64,000 nt of DNA from NCBI RefSeq assembly GCF_047675955.1, contig NC_132911.1, positions 23,272,565 through 23,336,564 on the forward strand, written 5' to 3'. The DNA is from Chlorocebus sabaeus (taxonomy: Eukaryota; Chordata; Mammalia; Primates; Cercopithecidae). Shown one piece after another: positions 20,363 through 37,759 of this stretch. The notes under the pieces were generated by a model. The model was not told where the DNA came from, searched no databases, and saw nothing but the letters and a program-made list of their open reading frames with translations. Position 1 is the stretch's first letter, and every line of letters begins with the position of its first letter. A program made the position numbers and the translations under genes.

Positions 20363-21592
20363 GCCTGTTAAGAGACATCCTGCTTCCCAAGATTCAGTTA
20401 ATTAAACAACACTGGTTCTCCCCTCATCCTCCTTTGAGCGTAATTCAGACAGATCAGTCGTCATAACCATCTCCTAACTATGAATAGCGTGACAAGTGCC
20501 TGGCCCACCTGGCTGGGAATAACTGTTCTTTACTCTTCTTGGAAGGAAATAGTGCCTCTCATTTAGTAAGCTGTTTGGTCACCTTTGTCCCGCCCTCTAC
20601 TCTCTACCTGGCCTAGGGAGGCCAATTTATTATTCCCTTCTTATTGCATCTTCAGCTTTTGAACTTTGGTTTCTCATATTATTCTTTTGTTGCAGTGGCA
20701 GGCATCTATTTCTAGTTGAATAGATAGTCTTCTCTTTAAAAAACTAATATGCAAGAGAAATACTTAAAATTAACTTTTTAAAGCAAATGATAACAATTAA
20801 GGTGTCAGTTATATTTTCTCCTGTTTCTTGTGTACTGTATTTTACAATTTTCTTCTTTTGTTGCTAAGTGACATCAAAGAGCCAGAATTTAGATTTCAGT
20901 TAGTAAGCTGAAGTCATATCGTAGCTGTGGGACTGAACAATGTGGGGTTGAGTGAAACACAAGGAAGTACTGGCAACTCCAGTAGCCGAACAGTGGAGAA
21001 AACGGTGTGGTTTTCTCCAGGAAAACCTCCAATCTAGACCTTTAGAAAGAGATCAAGCCAGCTTCTACTGCCTGGGAGGCTTCCTGCCACATACCACTCA
21101 GACTTTGATATTGCAAAATCTAATGTCATCTTTCATTTCTATGCAACTTTTAATCTGCCTAGATGTGGAAAAATATCTCTTAAAAACTCCTCCAAGATTT
21201 TTATTTTTCTCCAAATTGTGTATTCAACTTTTGCTTTTGTTGTAAAATTACCTGCTTCTAGTGTTGGGGATTCAGAGGGAGGGCACTGAGGAGTTGGAAT
21301 TCTCAGCGTTGTGAATCCCTTGTCTGCCTTCTTGGGTGCAAACTGAGCCAAGGTCCTGGACCTGCCTTTTTTGGTTACTTACCTGCTTGCCCTTGAGATT
21401 GTGGAATCATTTCCAGAGAAATTGAAATTTCTTCCCAGAAAGAAAATCTCCCAAAGACTTTTCAACAAGGGGCCTCCTATCCCCACTGATAACACATTAG
21501 GTTTTTTTCAGTCTCAAATTGGAAACTCACACGAGCCCAGCACCTGGTTACTGCCTGACCTGGCAACTGCCTGATCTGGCAATAACTCAGCT
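20363..21592. other. Unassigned, mostly single-copy sequence
   Basis: No exon or repeat family recognised on either strand. Short open frames (for example 20952-21245, 21371-21574) lack recognisable domains. Ordinary composition. Confidence 0.5.
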
Positions 21593-21600
21593 TTCAAGGG
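21593..21600 (+). repeat. 8-bp direct repeat flanking an insertion (TTCAAGGG), left
   Basis: TTCAAGGG here recurs at 21838-21845 across the inserted block and once more at 21866-21873. It may be a TSD or a microhomology. Confidence 0.6.
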
Positions 21601-21683
21601 TTGAACCCGGGAGGCAGAGGTTGCAGTGAGCCGCGATTGTGGCACTGCACTCCAGCCTGGGTGATAGAGTGAGACTCTGTCTC

Positions 21684-21718
<35 letters not shown>

Positions 21719-21840
21719 CAGATTCCTGGCCCTCACTGCAAACCTGTTCCATTCCATTATCTGTGGGTAGCGCTCGGGGCAGTTCTGACATGCAACCCCC
21801 AGGTTTGAAGGTTGCTGGCCTAGGTAACTGGGTCTCCTTC
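21601..21840 (-). repeat. Inverted partial duplication of 23697-23921
   Basis: Contains the 3' half of a sense Alu (21601-21684), a (CAA)n tail (21685-21718), then 122 bases of non-Alu DNA (21719-21840). The reverse complement of 23697-23921 has the same Alu joined to the same 122 bases (about 86% identity, 17 differences by eye). The shared Alu insertion junction shows this is a duplication rather than two unrelated Alus. Confidence 0.8.
21685..21718 (+). repeat. (CAA)n microsatellite
   Basis: About ten CAA units replacing the Alu poly(A) tail in the inverted copy. Confidence 0.9.
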
Positions 21841-21898
21841 AAGGGACTCCCTCGAAGGGTCCCTTTCAAGGGCGGTATGGCAAGCGGGTACAATTTAA

Positions 21899-22440
<542 letters not shown>

Positions 22441-22452
22441 CTGCCTTGCAAT

Positions 22453-22949
22453 TTTTAACAGAAGTAATCCCAGCACCACTGTGCAACTTGGAGTCTATTT
22501 GCTTCTCTGATTTTGTCCATAAGGAGTATAACAGATTTAAATATGAATTACTTTTTATATCTTTTGTAAAACACAAGAGGCAATACAAACACTTATTTTT
22601 TTTTAAAAAAATGCTAAAATAAATGAGTAGTATAGTCTAAGCAATATTCTTTTGTATCCATGGAGTGGTTTAGTGATCACAAAAATATTCCTGTCTCAAA
22701 ATACTTGTAATTGAGGAAATAAGCCAATTTTATAACAACTGCCACCAAAAAAAAAAAAAAAAAAAAAGGAAAAGAAAAAAGCTAAATTAAAGAAAATGAC
22801 TTCTGAGTATTTGGTATGATTTATACTCAGAACATGTCAAACTATATTTTTAACTATTCAATATTTGATAAGACAAAACCCCCCTACAAATTGAGCATGT
22901 CCTTTGACTTAACAATTCCGTTTTAAAAATTTATGTTTATTTTTATTTT
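22453..22949. other. Unassigned AT-rich sequence
   Basis: No gene or repeat family recognised. A22 run near 22746. Confidence 0.5.
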
Positions 22950-23030
22950 TTTGGAGACAGACTCTCGCCTAGACTGGAGCAGTGGCCTGGTCATAGTTCA
23001 CCCTACGCTCAAACTCCTGGGCTCCTTAAC
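22950..23030 (-). mobile_element. Short Alu/FLAM-like fragment
   Basis: TTTTGGAGACAGACTCTCGCC...CTCAAACTCCTGGGCTCC resembles a deleted antisense old Alu monomer. Confidence 0.6.
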
Positions 23031-23520
23031 AACTGTTTCTGTTTTACAAAAGCAATGCCATAATTACATAAAGATGTATGCCCCAGGAGAGTAATTGGAC
23101 TGGCATTTGTAGCTGAAAAACAAAAAAACCCCATTCATTAATGTATATTTCAGTGGTAATACAGTGAAATAGCACATACCCACTATAAAAATGTATGGAC
23201 TTGGAAAAAAGATATCATGATATATTTTTAAAGTGAAAAATATGAGTTATGGACCAAGAAATTTTATATAATTCCACACTGAGAAAAAGAGTTTACATGT
23301 GCATATGTATGGTATGTATAAATACACAATGGACTCGTGTGTTTCAACTTAGGAACAAGTCAGAAAGGATACAGATGAATGTTAACGGTCACTTTGTGAG
23401 GTGGGATTGCATTGTACTTTACAGAATTCAAAGAAGTGATAGAATTAGGAATTATATTTGCTACCTTTTATTATTATTAAAACAAAAACAAAAGCAGAAA
23501 CAAAAACAAAAATGCCTTTA
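23031..23520. other. Unassigned AT-rich sequence
   Basis: No gene recognised; ends in an (AAACA)n-like run near 23480-23512. Confidence 0.5.
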
Positions 23521-23820
23521 GGTCGGGAGGGAAAGCTTAAGGCCGAAGAAAGATCCGTGGGAAAACCTTGAGCCGACACTGCTCTCTGCTGGGAATCTAG
23601 CGCCATGCACCGGCTTGGTTAGCGCCGGGCTCCGCGGTGAGGTCCCTCCGCGCTCCTGCAGAGGGCGGCAGGCCCAGTGCCTTCTGTTGGCGCAGGGAAG
23701 GAGACCCGGTTACTCAGGTCAGCGACCTTCAAACCTGGGGATTCCACGTCAGAACTGCCCGGAGCGGCACCCACAGATAATTGAATGGAACGGGTTTGCG
23801 ATGGGGGCCGGGAATCTGCT
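23521..23820. promoter_or_regulatory. Small CpG-rich island, candidate regulatory element
   Basis: About 22 CpGs in 300 bases by my count, in DNA that is otherwise CpG-poor outside young Alus. GC content is near 60%. Holds a CTCF-like motif at 23655-23669. Not an Alu or L1 5' UTR that I recognise. No transcript evidence is available from sequence alone; it could also be a decayed GC-rich repeat. Confidence 0.5.
23655..23669 (+). promoter_or_regulatory. CTCF-like binding motif
   Basis: CCTGCAGAGGGCGGC fits the CTCF core CCASYAGRKGGCRSY with one departure (T for A at the third base). Motif matching by eye only. Confidence 0.45.
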
Positions 23821-23921
23821 TTTCTTTTTTTTTTTTTTGAGACGGAGTCTTGCTCTATCACCCAGGCTGGAGCGTAGTGGCACCATCTCGGCTCACTGCA
23901 ATCTCCGCCTCCCGGGTTCAA
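23697..23921 (+). repeat. Source arm of the inverted duplication (partner 21601-21840)
   Basis: Covers the right part of the CpG-rich island and the 3' half of the adjoining antisense Alu. The full Alu is present only here, so this looks like the donor and 21601-21840 the copy. Confidence 0.75.
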
Positions 23922-24113
23922 GCGATTCTCCTGCTTGAGCCTCCCGAGTAGCTGGGACTACAGGCACCTGCCACCACGCTCAGCTAATTTTTGTATTTTT
24001 AGAAGAGACAGGATGTTACCATATTGGCCAGGCTGGTCTCGAACTCCTGATCTCAAGTGATCCACCTGCCTCGGCCTCCAAAAGATTATAGGTATGAACC
24101 ACCGGGCCCAGCT
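23822..24113 (-). mobile_element. AluS-like SINE
   Basis: Antisense Alu from a T14 run and GAGACGGAGTCTTGCTCTATC to CCACCGGGCCCAGC, with a short deletion in GCCTCCAAAAGATTATAGG. Confidence 0.9.
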
Positions 24114-24800
24114 TGCTCTTCTTTTTGTAATGCAAAATTGCAGCATTGAGGATGGTTAGAAGAAATAACGTCACACCTGGAGCCTCGATGGGCAAAGGTA
24201 ACCATACCATCCTGGACCTCCTCATTCATTTCAGAGAAGCTCTGGGGATGCAGTGTCTAATCCTGAGAAAACCCTTTGGAGATAGAAGAGGGTGTAAAGA
24301 AATGAAAGCACTAAAAAACTCCACAGTGTAAAATTTTCTATTTTTAAAGTTTTAAAACATTTCTCCTAAGGGACAAAAAAAAACTTTCCTGTTTTCTGTC
24401 TTCACATTAGAAGATATTCAAGCGTTTTATGAGAAAACTAATTTATGCACAGTATATTTCTAAGCTGACAAAGTGACTGTAGAGCCTCAGTGAGTATTAT
24501 GATTTGCAAAGCATTCAAATGTGTTCCCAAACCTTGTTTCTGCATGTCTTTATAATTACTGGATATCTCATTTATATGAGCAGGGTTCTTTTTGAAACAC
24601 AGATGTTGGAGGGGATTTATTTTAATGGGCGAGGAGGGGCAGGATATTGGATACGGACACACAGTGTTTGGGGGAGCCCGGAGTGAGGTGGAGAGGTGTC
24701 CATACACAGAGCAGGGAGGGTTCCTGGAATGCAAGAGGTGAGAGCTGAGAGTAGGTGTATTAGGGCAGGGCAGGGGCCCCATGGGGAACAGCTGCTGCAG
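24114..24800. other. Unassigned sequence
   Basis: No exon or repeat family recognised. G-rich patch near 24630-24780. Confidence 0.5.
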
Positions 24801-24811
24801 CAGTGGTTTCT
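24796..24811 (+). repeat. L1 target-site duplication, left copy
   Basis: TGCAGCAGTGGTTTCT pairs with TGCAGTAGCGGTTTCT at 29969-29984 (two C/T differences). It lies in the hAT terminal repeat. Confidence 0.8.
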
Positions 24812-25049
24812 TTTCTTTTTACTTTTTACAAATTTTTATTTTTTTATTATACTTTAAGTTCTAGGGTACATGTGCACAACGTGCAGGTTCATTACATATG
24901 TATACATGTGCTGTGTTGGTTTGCTGCACCCATTAACTCATCGTTTACATTAGGTATTTCTCCTAATGCTATCCCTCCCCCATCCGCCCACCCCACGACA
25001 GGCCCGGGTGTGTGATGTTCCCCGCCCTGTGTCCTAGTGTTCTCATTGT

Positions 25050-27853
<2,804 letters not shown>

Positions 27854-27880
27854 TATGATGTTAGCTGGTTATTTTGCCTG

Positions 27881-28940
27881 TTCGTTGATGCAGTTTCTTC
27901 CTGGCATCGATGGTCTCTACAATTTGGCATGTTTTTGCAGTGGCTGGTACTGGTTGTTCTTTCCATGTTTAGTGCTTCCTTCAGGATCTCTTATAGGGCA
28001 GGACTGGTGGTGACAAAATCTTTCAGCATTTGCTTGTCTGTGAAGGGTTTTATTTTTCCTTTGCTTATGAAGCTTAGTTTGGCTGGATATGAAATTCTGG
28101 GTTGAAAATTCTTTTCTTTAAGAATGTTGAATATTGGCCTCCACTCTCTTCTGGCTTGTAGAGTTTCTGCTGAGAGATCCACTGTTAGTCTGATGGGTTT
28201 CCCTTTGTGGGTATCCCAACCTTTCTCTCTGGCTGCCCTTAACATTTTTTCCTTCATTTCAACCTTGGTAAATCTGACAATTATGTGTCTTAGGGTTGCT
28301 CTTCTCAAGGAGTATCTTTGTAGTGTTCTCTGTGTTTCCTGAATTTGAATGTTGGCCTGCCTTGCTAGGTTGGGGAAGTCCTCCTGGATAATATCCTGAA
28401 GAGTGTTTTCCAGCTTGGTTTCATTCTCCCCGTCACTTTCAGGTACACCAGTCAAATATAGATTTGGTCTTTTCACATAGTCCCATATTTCTTGGAGGCT
28501 TTGTCCATTTCTTTTTACTCTTTTTTCTCTAAACTTCTCTCTCACTTCATTTCATTAATTTGATCTTCAGTCACTCATATCCTTTCTTCCACTTGATCGA
28601 ATTGGCTACTGAAGCTTGTGCATGCGTCACGTAGTTCTCATGCCATGGTTTTCAGCTCCATCAGGTCATTTAAGCTCTTCTCTACACCGTTTATTCTAGT
28701 TAGCCATTCATCTAATCTGTTTTCAAGGTATTTAGCTTCCTTACGATGGGTTTGAACATCCTCCTTTAGCTCAGAGAAGTTTGTTACTAGTGACTTTCTG
28801 AAACCTACTTCTGTCAACTCATCATAGTCATTCTCCATCTAGCTTTGTTCCATTGCTGGCGATGAGCTGCAATCCTTTGGAGGAGAAGGGGTGCTCTGGT
28901 TTTTAGAATTTTCAGCTTTTCTGCTCTGGTTTCTCTCCAT
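27881..28940 (-). pseudogene. L1 ORF1p pseudogene
   Basis: ATG at 28940 on the minus strand. TAG replaces a Trp codon near 28850 and further stops lie near 28637 and 28550. The middle and C-terminal half (28545-27991) is open for 184 codons, including the conserved QEIWDYVKRPN and RREWRPIFN stretches, then TAA replaces CAA. Non-functional. Confidence 0.9.
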
Positions 28941-30009
28941 CTTTGTGGTTTTATCTACCTTTGGTCTTTGATGATGGTGACCTACAGATGGGGTTTTGGT
29001 GTGGATGTCCTTTTTGTTGACGTTGATGCTATTCCTTTCTGTTTGTTAGTTTTCCTTCTAACAGTCAGGTCCCTCAGCTGCAGGTCTGTTGGAGTTTGCT
29101 GGAGGTCCACTCCAGACCCTGTTTCCCTGGATATCACCAGCGGAGGCTGCAGAACAGCAAATATTGCAGAACAGCAAATATTGCTGCCTGATCCTTCCTC
29201 TGGAAGCTTCATCTCAGAGGGGCACCTGGCTTATGAGGTATCAGTCAGCCCCTACTGGGAGGTGTCTCCAACTTAGGCTACACGGGTTCAGGGACCCACT
29301 TAAGGAGGCAGTCTGTCTGTTCTCAGAGCTCAAACACTGTGCTGGGAGAACCACTGCTCTCTTCAGAGCTGTCAGACAGGGATGTTTAAGTCTGCAGAAG
29401 TTTCTGGGACCTTTTGTTCAGCTATGCCCTATCCCCAGAGGTAAAGTCTACAGAGGCAGGCAGGCTTCATTGAGCTGCGGTGGGCTCCACCCAGTTCGAG
29501 CTTCCCAGCCACTTTGTTTACCTACTCAAGCCTCAGCAATGGCAGACACCCCTCCCCCAGCCAGGCTTGTCACCTCACAGTTTGATCTCGGACTAGCAGT
29601 GAGCAAGGCTCTGTGGGTGTGGGACCTGCTGAACCAGGTACGGGATATAATCTCCTGATGTGCCATTTGCTAAGACCATTGGAAAAGTACAGTGTTTAGG
29701 TAGTAGTGTCTAGATTTTCCCAGTACAGTCTGTCACAGGTTCCCTTGGCTAGGCAAGGGAAATCCCCTGACCCCTTGCACTTCCCAGGTGAGGTGATGCC
29801 CCACCCTGCTTCAACTCACCCTCCGTGGGCTGCACCCACTGTCCAACCAGTCTCAAGGAGATGAACCAGGTACCTCAGTTGGAAATGCAGAAATCGCCGT
29901 CTTCTGTGTCCAACACACTGGGAGCTGCAGACTAGAGCTGTTTCTATTCGGCCATCTTGGAACGGACCTGCAGTAGCGGTTTCTCAATTTTGCTGCACAT
30001 TAGGAGCCA

Positions 30010-30806
30010 TGTAGCAGGCTGAAAATGGCCTCCAAACATATCAGGTCCTAATTCCTAGAGCCTATAAATGTTGCCATCTTTGGAAAAAGGGCCTTTGCAT
30101 ATGTGATTAAGTTAGTTAAGGAACTTGAGATGAGGAAGTAATTCTGTATTATCCAGGTGGATCTCAAATGCCACCAAAAAAGTCTTTTTTTTTTTTTTTT
30201 TTTTCTGACAGGGTCTCCTTTGTTGCCCAGGCTGGAGTGCAGTATGTGATCATGGCTCACTACATCCTCAACCTCTTTGGATTCAGGTGATTCTTCCAAC
30301 TCAGCTTCCAGAGTAGCTGGGACTACAGGCACACGCCACCATGCCTTGCTAATTTGTTGTTGTTGTTGAGACAGGGTTTCACCATATTGGCCAGGCTGGT
30401 CTCAAACTCCTAGGCTCAAGTGATGGAATCCACCCGCCTCAGCCTCCCCAAATGTTGGGATTACAGGCATGAGCCACTGTGCCCAGCCATAAATGTGCTT
30501 ATAAGACAGAGGTGGAGAGAGATTAAATACACAAATGCAGGAGGGGTTTTGGAGACAGAAGCAGAGATTGGAGTAATGTAGCCACACATCACAGAAAACC
30601 AGAAGCCACTAGAAGCTGGAAGAGGCAAGAAACGGATTCTCCCCAAGAGCCTGCAGAGGGAGCTCAGTTCTCTAACACTGTCATTTCAGTCCAGAGAGAA
30701 CTGATTTCGGACCCCTGGCCTCCTGAACTGTAAGAGAATACATTTCTGTTATCTTAAGACACCACATTTTTGGTCATTCATTACAGCAGCCACAGGAAAC
30801 AAACCC
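30010..30806 (+). mobile_element. MaLR/MLT1-like solo LTR with nested Alu
   Basis: LTR text TGTAGCAGGCTGAAAATGG at the start, ATGCAGGAGGGG..CAGAAGCAGAGATTGGAGTAATG past the Alu, AAGACACCACATTTTTGG near the end. A 5-bp TSD AGCCA at 30005-30009 and 30807-30811 fits retroviral integration. Subfamily uncertain. Confidence 0.7.
30184..30489 (-). mobile_element. Older Alu (AluJ/S)
   Basis: Antisense Alu with a T20 head and a (TTG)n linker at 30354-30367; ends GAGCCACTGTGCCCAGCC. Nested in the LTR. Confidence 0.88.
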
Positions 30807-30909
30807 AGCCACCCAGGAAGATTTTTAAAGTCCCAATGCCCAGATCACACTCCAGGCCCATCAATTAATTTGGAATGTCTAGGAGCAGGAGCCAGGCATC
30901 AGTATTTAA

Positions 30910-31744
<835 letters not shown>

Positions 31745-31749
31745 GGGAC

Positions 31750-32173
31750 TGGTATGGTTTGACTCCGTGTCCCCACCCAAATCTCATCTGGAATTATAGT
31801 CCCTACCTGTTGAAGAAAGGACCTTGTGGGAGGTGACTGAGTCATGGGGGCCCTTCCCCCTTGCTGTTCTGGTGATAGTGAGTGAGTTCTCATGAGATCT
31901 GATGCTTTACAAGTATTTGGCAGTTTCCTGTGTGTGCTCTCTCTCTCCCCCCCTCTCTCCTCCCTCTCCTCGTTCCTCTCTCCCTCTTCCTCCCTCTCTC
32001 TCCCCTGCTGCAATGTAAGATGTGCCTTGCTTCCCCTTCCCCTTCTGCCACGATTGTAAGTTTCGTGAGGCCTCCCCAGCTGTGTGGAACTGTGAGTCAA
32101 TTAAGCCTCTTTTGTTTATAAATTACCCAGTCTTGGGTGTGTCTTTATGGCAGTGTGAGAATGGACAGATATG
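31750..32173 (+). mobile_element. MSTB-like solo LTR (ERVL-MaLR)
   Basis: TGGTATGGTTTGACTCCGTG start, GGGGGCCCTTCCCCCTTGCTG, AATTAAGCCTCTTTTG near the end. 5-bp TSD GGGAC at 31745-31749 and 32174-32178. Carries an expanded CT-rich tract (31938-32008) inside the LTR. Confidence 0.85.
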
Positions 32174-32178
32174 GGGAC

Positions 32179-34268
32179 CCAGTGCCTTCATGGGCCCTTG
32201 TCCTCCTGATGAAGCACATGGGGGAGGCATCCCACTTCCCCATCCATTCCTCACCTCTCCTTTCCCTGTTAGTGAATCACTGGCCTCAAAGAATTTCATA
32301 GTTCTCTGACCCACACCTCTGAGTCAGCTCTATGGGAATGGCACCTCTTCTAATAAGACAATATGCAGAATCTCCAGGCCTTGTACGTGAAAGGAGAAAG
32401 TCGTATCTAGGCATAGGTTTGAGAATTGAGAAGAAAGGATAAACTAGATTTGCCTCTTCCTGGTGCAAGGCATGAAAATAGGAAAAAGGTGGCTTTGGGA
32501 GGTCAATGTGCCCCAGAACACTGAAGCCTGAAGATTATTCTAATCCCCTGATGCTGTCAGAAGCATAAACTACTAGCTTTTTTTTTTTTTTTTCTTTTTG
32601 CTTACCACATCAGCTACCTTCCTTTTGCTAACCATAACCCTAATCCTGCCCTAATCCTAACTCAACCCTGATCCTGCCTCGGTTCCCCTGTTACTGTGTT
32701 TCTACAGAGCAGGCCACTGATTTACCTCCCCTGCAGCTCAGCTTCCACACCAGTTTTCAGACCAATTTTGAATCGAGGCAAGAGTAGTCTACACTGGCTC
32801 AGCTCTGTAACGGTTTCCCTATTTCCAGACCCAAATACATACACACACACACACACACACACACTAAAGTGGGACACAGTGTTGAGTCACTCTTTTTGCC
32901 ACCACAGCCATAGACCTCTGCCTTGTTATTTCCCACAGCTCCTCCTGCACCCTTATATTTGATACATGAACTTGGCCTTATAACAAGGTTCTTTTTCCAA
33001 GTTCCACAGCTGGAGCCTTTGCCATGCACCCAATATATTTTTGTCATTTGTTTCTTTATTCATTCCATATTCACTGAGTGCCTGCTCAGGTCTCTGCTTG
33101 TTGCCAGGGATTTGTACCCACACAAAGAGCTCACGTCCCCTTGGGCTCCTGTTCTGATCACCTGGTGGGGTCCTCCGTGACTGTCTCATTCTTGCCAGTT
33201 TCCCCTCCTCAAGTGCTGAGACCAAGTGCCTCACCTGTCTGTGTGGCAGAGTCCCATGACTCACACCTTCCAGACGATGCCTGCTTATGTGCCTGGACCT
33301 CAGAGTCCTTCCTTCCGGGGCCTGGGCTTGCTCTGTGTGGGAAGGAACATCTTGTTACAGATAATACATCCCTGATGCTAACTCTTTGCTTGAACTGTGA
33401 TGGGGCAGGATAGGCTGAGCCTCCACAGATGCCCCTTGTAGTAGCAGGAAACCCTGTCCAGCCCCAGAGAAAACACAGAGCTGACACCTGCCCGTTTCAT
33501 GCAGTTGGCCTCGCATGCTAATTAGTTAAGTCCTGGAAAGTGGGTAAAGCCCAGTAACCTATGGTGTGAGTCCCAGCTGGACATGGTGACTTTATGTGCA
33601 TCATGTGCATAAAAGGATTCTGTTGTTAGAAAAGAAGTAGCTCTAAGAGGAGAAAATTAAAGGGTAAACTAGAGAAAGAAGCCTCTCAGAGTCAAATGAG
33701 CAAGTTCCTTAAGAAAGAATGTTCTGAGCTTGCAAGATGATGGAGGATGCAGATGAGACTGGGCTGGGCTGGAGGGACTGCAGCGAACTTCATTGAGGAG
33801 AGAACTGGGTTGAGAGTCCCAGGTCCTACCTGTCTGTGCCACTAAGTGCACTGTGTGACCACAGTGTATTACCCATGTGTTTCTGATGCTTTGACATGTG
33901 GGGCCTTGCTGCCATAGGAGGGACTATCCCTTCCAAGGCTAGCTAATTTCCAGAGATGGTGAAGAACTTGCTTCTGAGTGTACCTTTCGTATACAGACCA
34001 ACCCATCTAGAGCCCATTCCTTCAATAACCTTCTGTATCTGGCTCCCACACTCTGGACTGCTATTCCCTTGTCTTCATTACCCCAGGCCAGGTACTAGAT
34101 GACTAGGGCCAACCCCTAGCCCTAGAGCCCACTGAAATTATTCAAACCTGCTGACTCTGTCTTGCCTCTTCTTTCACATGGAAGCCCTCTGCCCCCTGAC
34201 CCAACCCTGATGGCCTCCCACTCCCATGGCCTGGCGTGCCCTCCTTCTCTTGGGAATTTTGAGTAAAT
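32179..34268. other. Unassigned, mostly single-copy sequence
   Basis: No exon that I can defend. Contains T16 at 32579, a degenerate CCCTAA-like stretch (32629-32677) and a (CA)n tract. Several 60-110 codon open frames overlap each other on both strands, as expected by chance in GC-richer DNA. Confidence 0.5.
32836..32866 (+). repeat. (CA)n microsatellite
   Basis: About 14 CA units after CAAATACATA. Confidence 0.95.
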
Positions 34269-34573
34269 CTTTTTTTTTTTTTTTTTTTTTTTGAGGCAGC
34301 ATCTTGCTCTGTCACCCAGGCTGGAGTGCAATAGTGCAATCAATGCTCACTGCAGCCTTGACCTCTTGGGCTCAAGCGATCCTTCCATCTCAGCCTCCTG
34401 AGTAGCTGGGACCACAGTATGCAGTACCACACCTGGCTAAGTTTTGTATTTTTAGTGGAGAATGGTTTTTGCCATGTTGCCCATGCTGGTCTCAAACTCC
34501 TGAGCTCAAGGAATCTGCCTGCCTTGACTCCCAAAGTGCTAGAATTACAGGCATACATTACTGTGCCCGACTG
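34269..34573 (-). mobile_element. AluJ-like SINE
   Basis: Antisense Alu with a T23 head and GAGGCAGCATCTTGCTCTGTC; diverged right arm and end ACTGTGCCCGACTGAG. Confidence 0.88.
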
Positions 34574-34589
34574 AGTAGACATTTTAATA

Positions 34590-34915
34590 GATGAATTTTT
34601 AATAGAGAAATAGGCTTTTTAGAGTATTTATATTGACAGCAAAGTTGAACAAAAGGCACAGAAGTTTCCCACATCCTGCCTGCCCCGACACATGTATAGC
34701 CTCCCCGACTGTGGACATCCCCCTCTAGGTGGTACATTTGTTACAACTGATCAAACTATATCAACACGTCATAATCACCAAAAGCTCATAGTTTAAGTTA
34801 GAGTTTACTCTTGCTGTTGGACATTCTGTGGATTTGGACAAAGGATACATAGCCACCATTATAGTATGAGTCTGGTCTCAATTTTTCTTGTCACTAAAAT
34901 GAGGGGTTGGATTAA
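34590..34915. mobile_element. L1M 3' UTR-like fragment
   Basis: Text such as GACAGCAAAGTTGAACAAAAGG, ACATGTATAGCCTCCCCGAC, GGTGGTACATTTGTTACAAC and CACCATTATAGTATGAG is typical of an old L1M 3' region. Orientation not settled. Confidence 0.6.
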
Positions 34916-36342
<1,427 letters not shown>

Positions 36343-36507
36343 CAAATCTATCTGGAAATTCTGATCTATCACAAACTCTACCTAAAATGCTACCAGGCCA
36401 CATTCATTTCTTTGGGTTATAGAGCAAACATATATTCATTCACACTCACAGTTAGCTGAAATCATGCTACTCTGTGAATTAGAGTTCTAAGTTTTTTCTG
36501 TTTTCTT

Positions 36508-36895
36508 CCAAGTTTATTGAGGTATAATTGACAAGTAAAATTGTGTATGAGAAGCTGAGGTGGGAGGACTGCTTGAGCCCAGGAGTTCAAGATCAGCCTA
36601 GGCAACAGAGTGAGACCCCATCTCTACAAAAATAAAAAAATTAGCTGGGCATGGTGTGGTACACAACTGTAATTCCAGCTACTCAGGAGGCTGAGGCGGA
36701 AGGATCGCTTGAACCGAAGAGATTGAGGCTACAGTGAGCCATGATGGCACCACCGCACTCCAGGCTGGGCAACAGAGCGAGATCTTGTTCTCAAAAAGAA
36801 AAAATATTGTATGTATTTAAGGTGTACAACATGATGTTGTGATACATGTGTACACTGTGAAATGGTTACCACAATCAATTTAATTAATATATTAG
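36508..36895. mobile_element. Old L1M fragment split by an Alu
   Basis: TTTATTGAGGTATAATTGACAAG before and TAAGGTGTACAACATGATGTTG after the Alu are contiguous in old L1 3' regions. Confidence 0.65.
36550..36803 (+). mobile_element. AluJ-like SINE, 5' truncated
   Basis: Sense Alu starting at GAAGCTGAGGTGGGAGGACT (about 50 bases missing) to a short A-rich tail; inserted in L1M. Confidence 0.85.
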
Positions 36896-37378
36896 CTTTA
36901 TAAGTTTTGGTGTAGTGGAATGTGAAGTCAGGAGAGCAATGGTCAGAAAAGGAGCAGTTGTTACTCAAATAGTTAGTTAGATTGGACCAGCCGTTTTCAG
37001 TGTTCCCTCTGCTGTTTATTGCCATAGCACAGTCGGGCTTCCGTCCTGGCTGTCTTTGCTTTCCTTTCTCTCACTCCCTGAGTTCTGACTCCAGCTTCAG
37101 TATGTTACAATCCACTGATTTGGAGATGCAAACAGTTTCTTGAGGGAAGAAGAATAGGAGAATTGAAGAGACAGGGTGGATAAAGGAGCAGAGTCTCTTA
37201 CTATCTGTGGTGTGTGCCTGCCCGCCGGGCTGCAGGCATGCAAACCTGCTTGTCATCCTCCAGTCTTCTATCAAAAGGTGGTGGTATCTGATTTAGGGAA
37301 CAGGAATGCATGCATAGTCCTTGTAGCTGATTGGACTTCGTAGATAGACCCAGGGTTCTATTCTGCCTTACTTGTGCC
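36896..37378. other. Unassigned sequence
   Basis: No gene or repeat family recognised. Confidence 0.45.
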
Positions 37379-37390
37379 CATGATCAACTT

Positions 37391-37703
<313 letters not shown>

Positions 37704-37759
37704 TGATCAACTTGTATTAAGGTGTCTGATGAAATCTCACAATATCACCTCTCCTAGGG

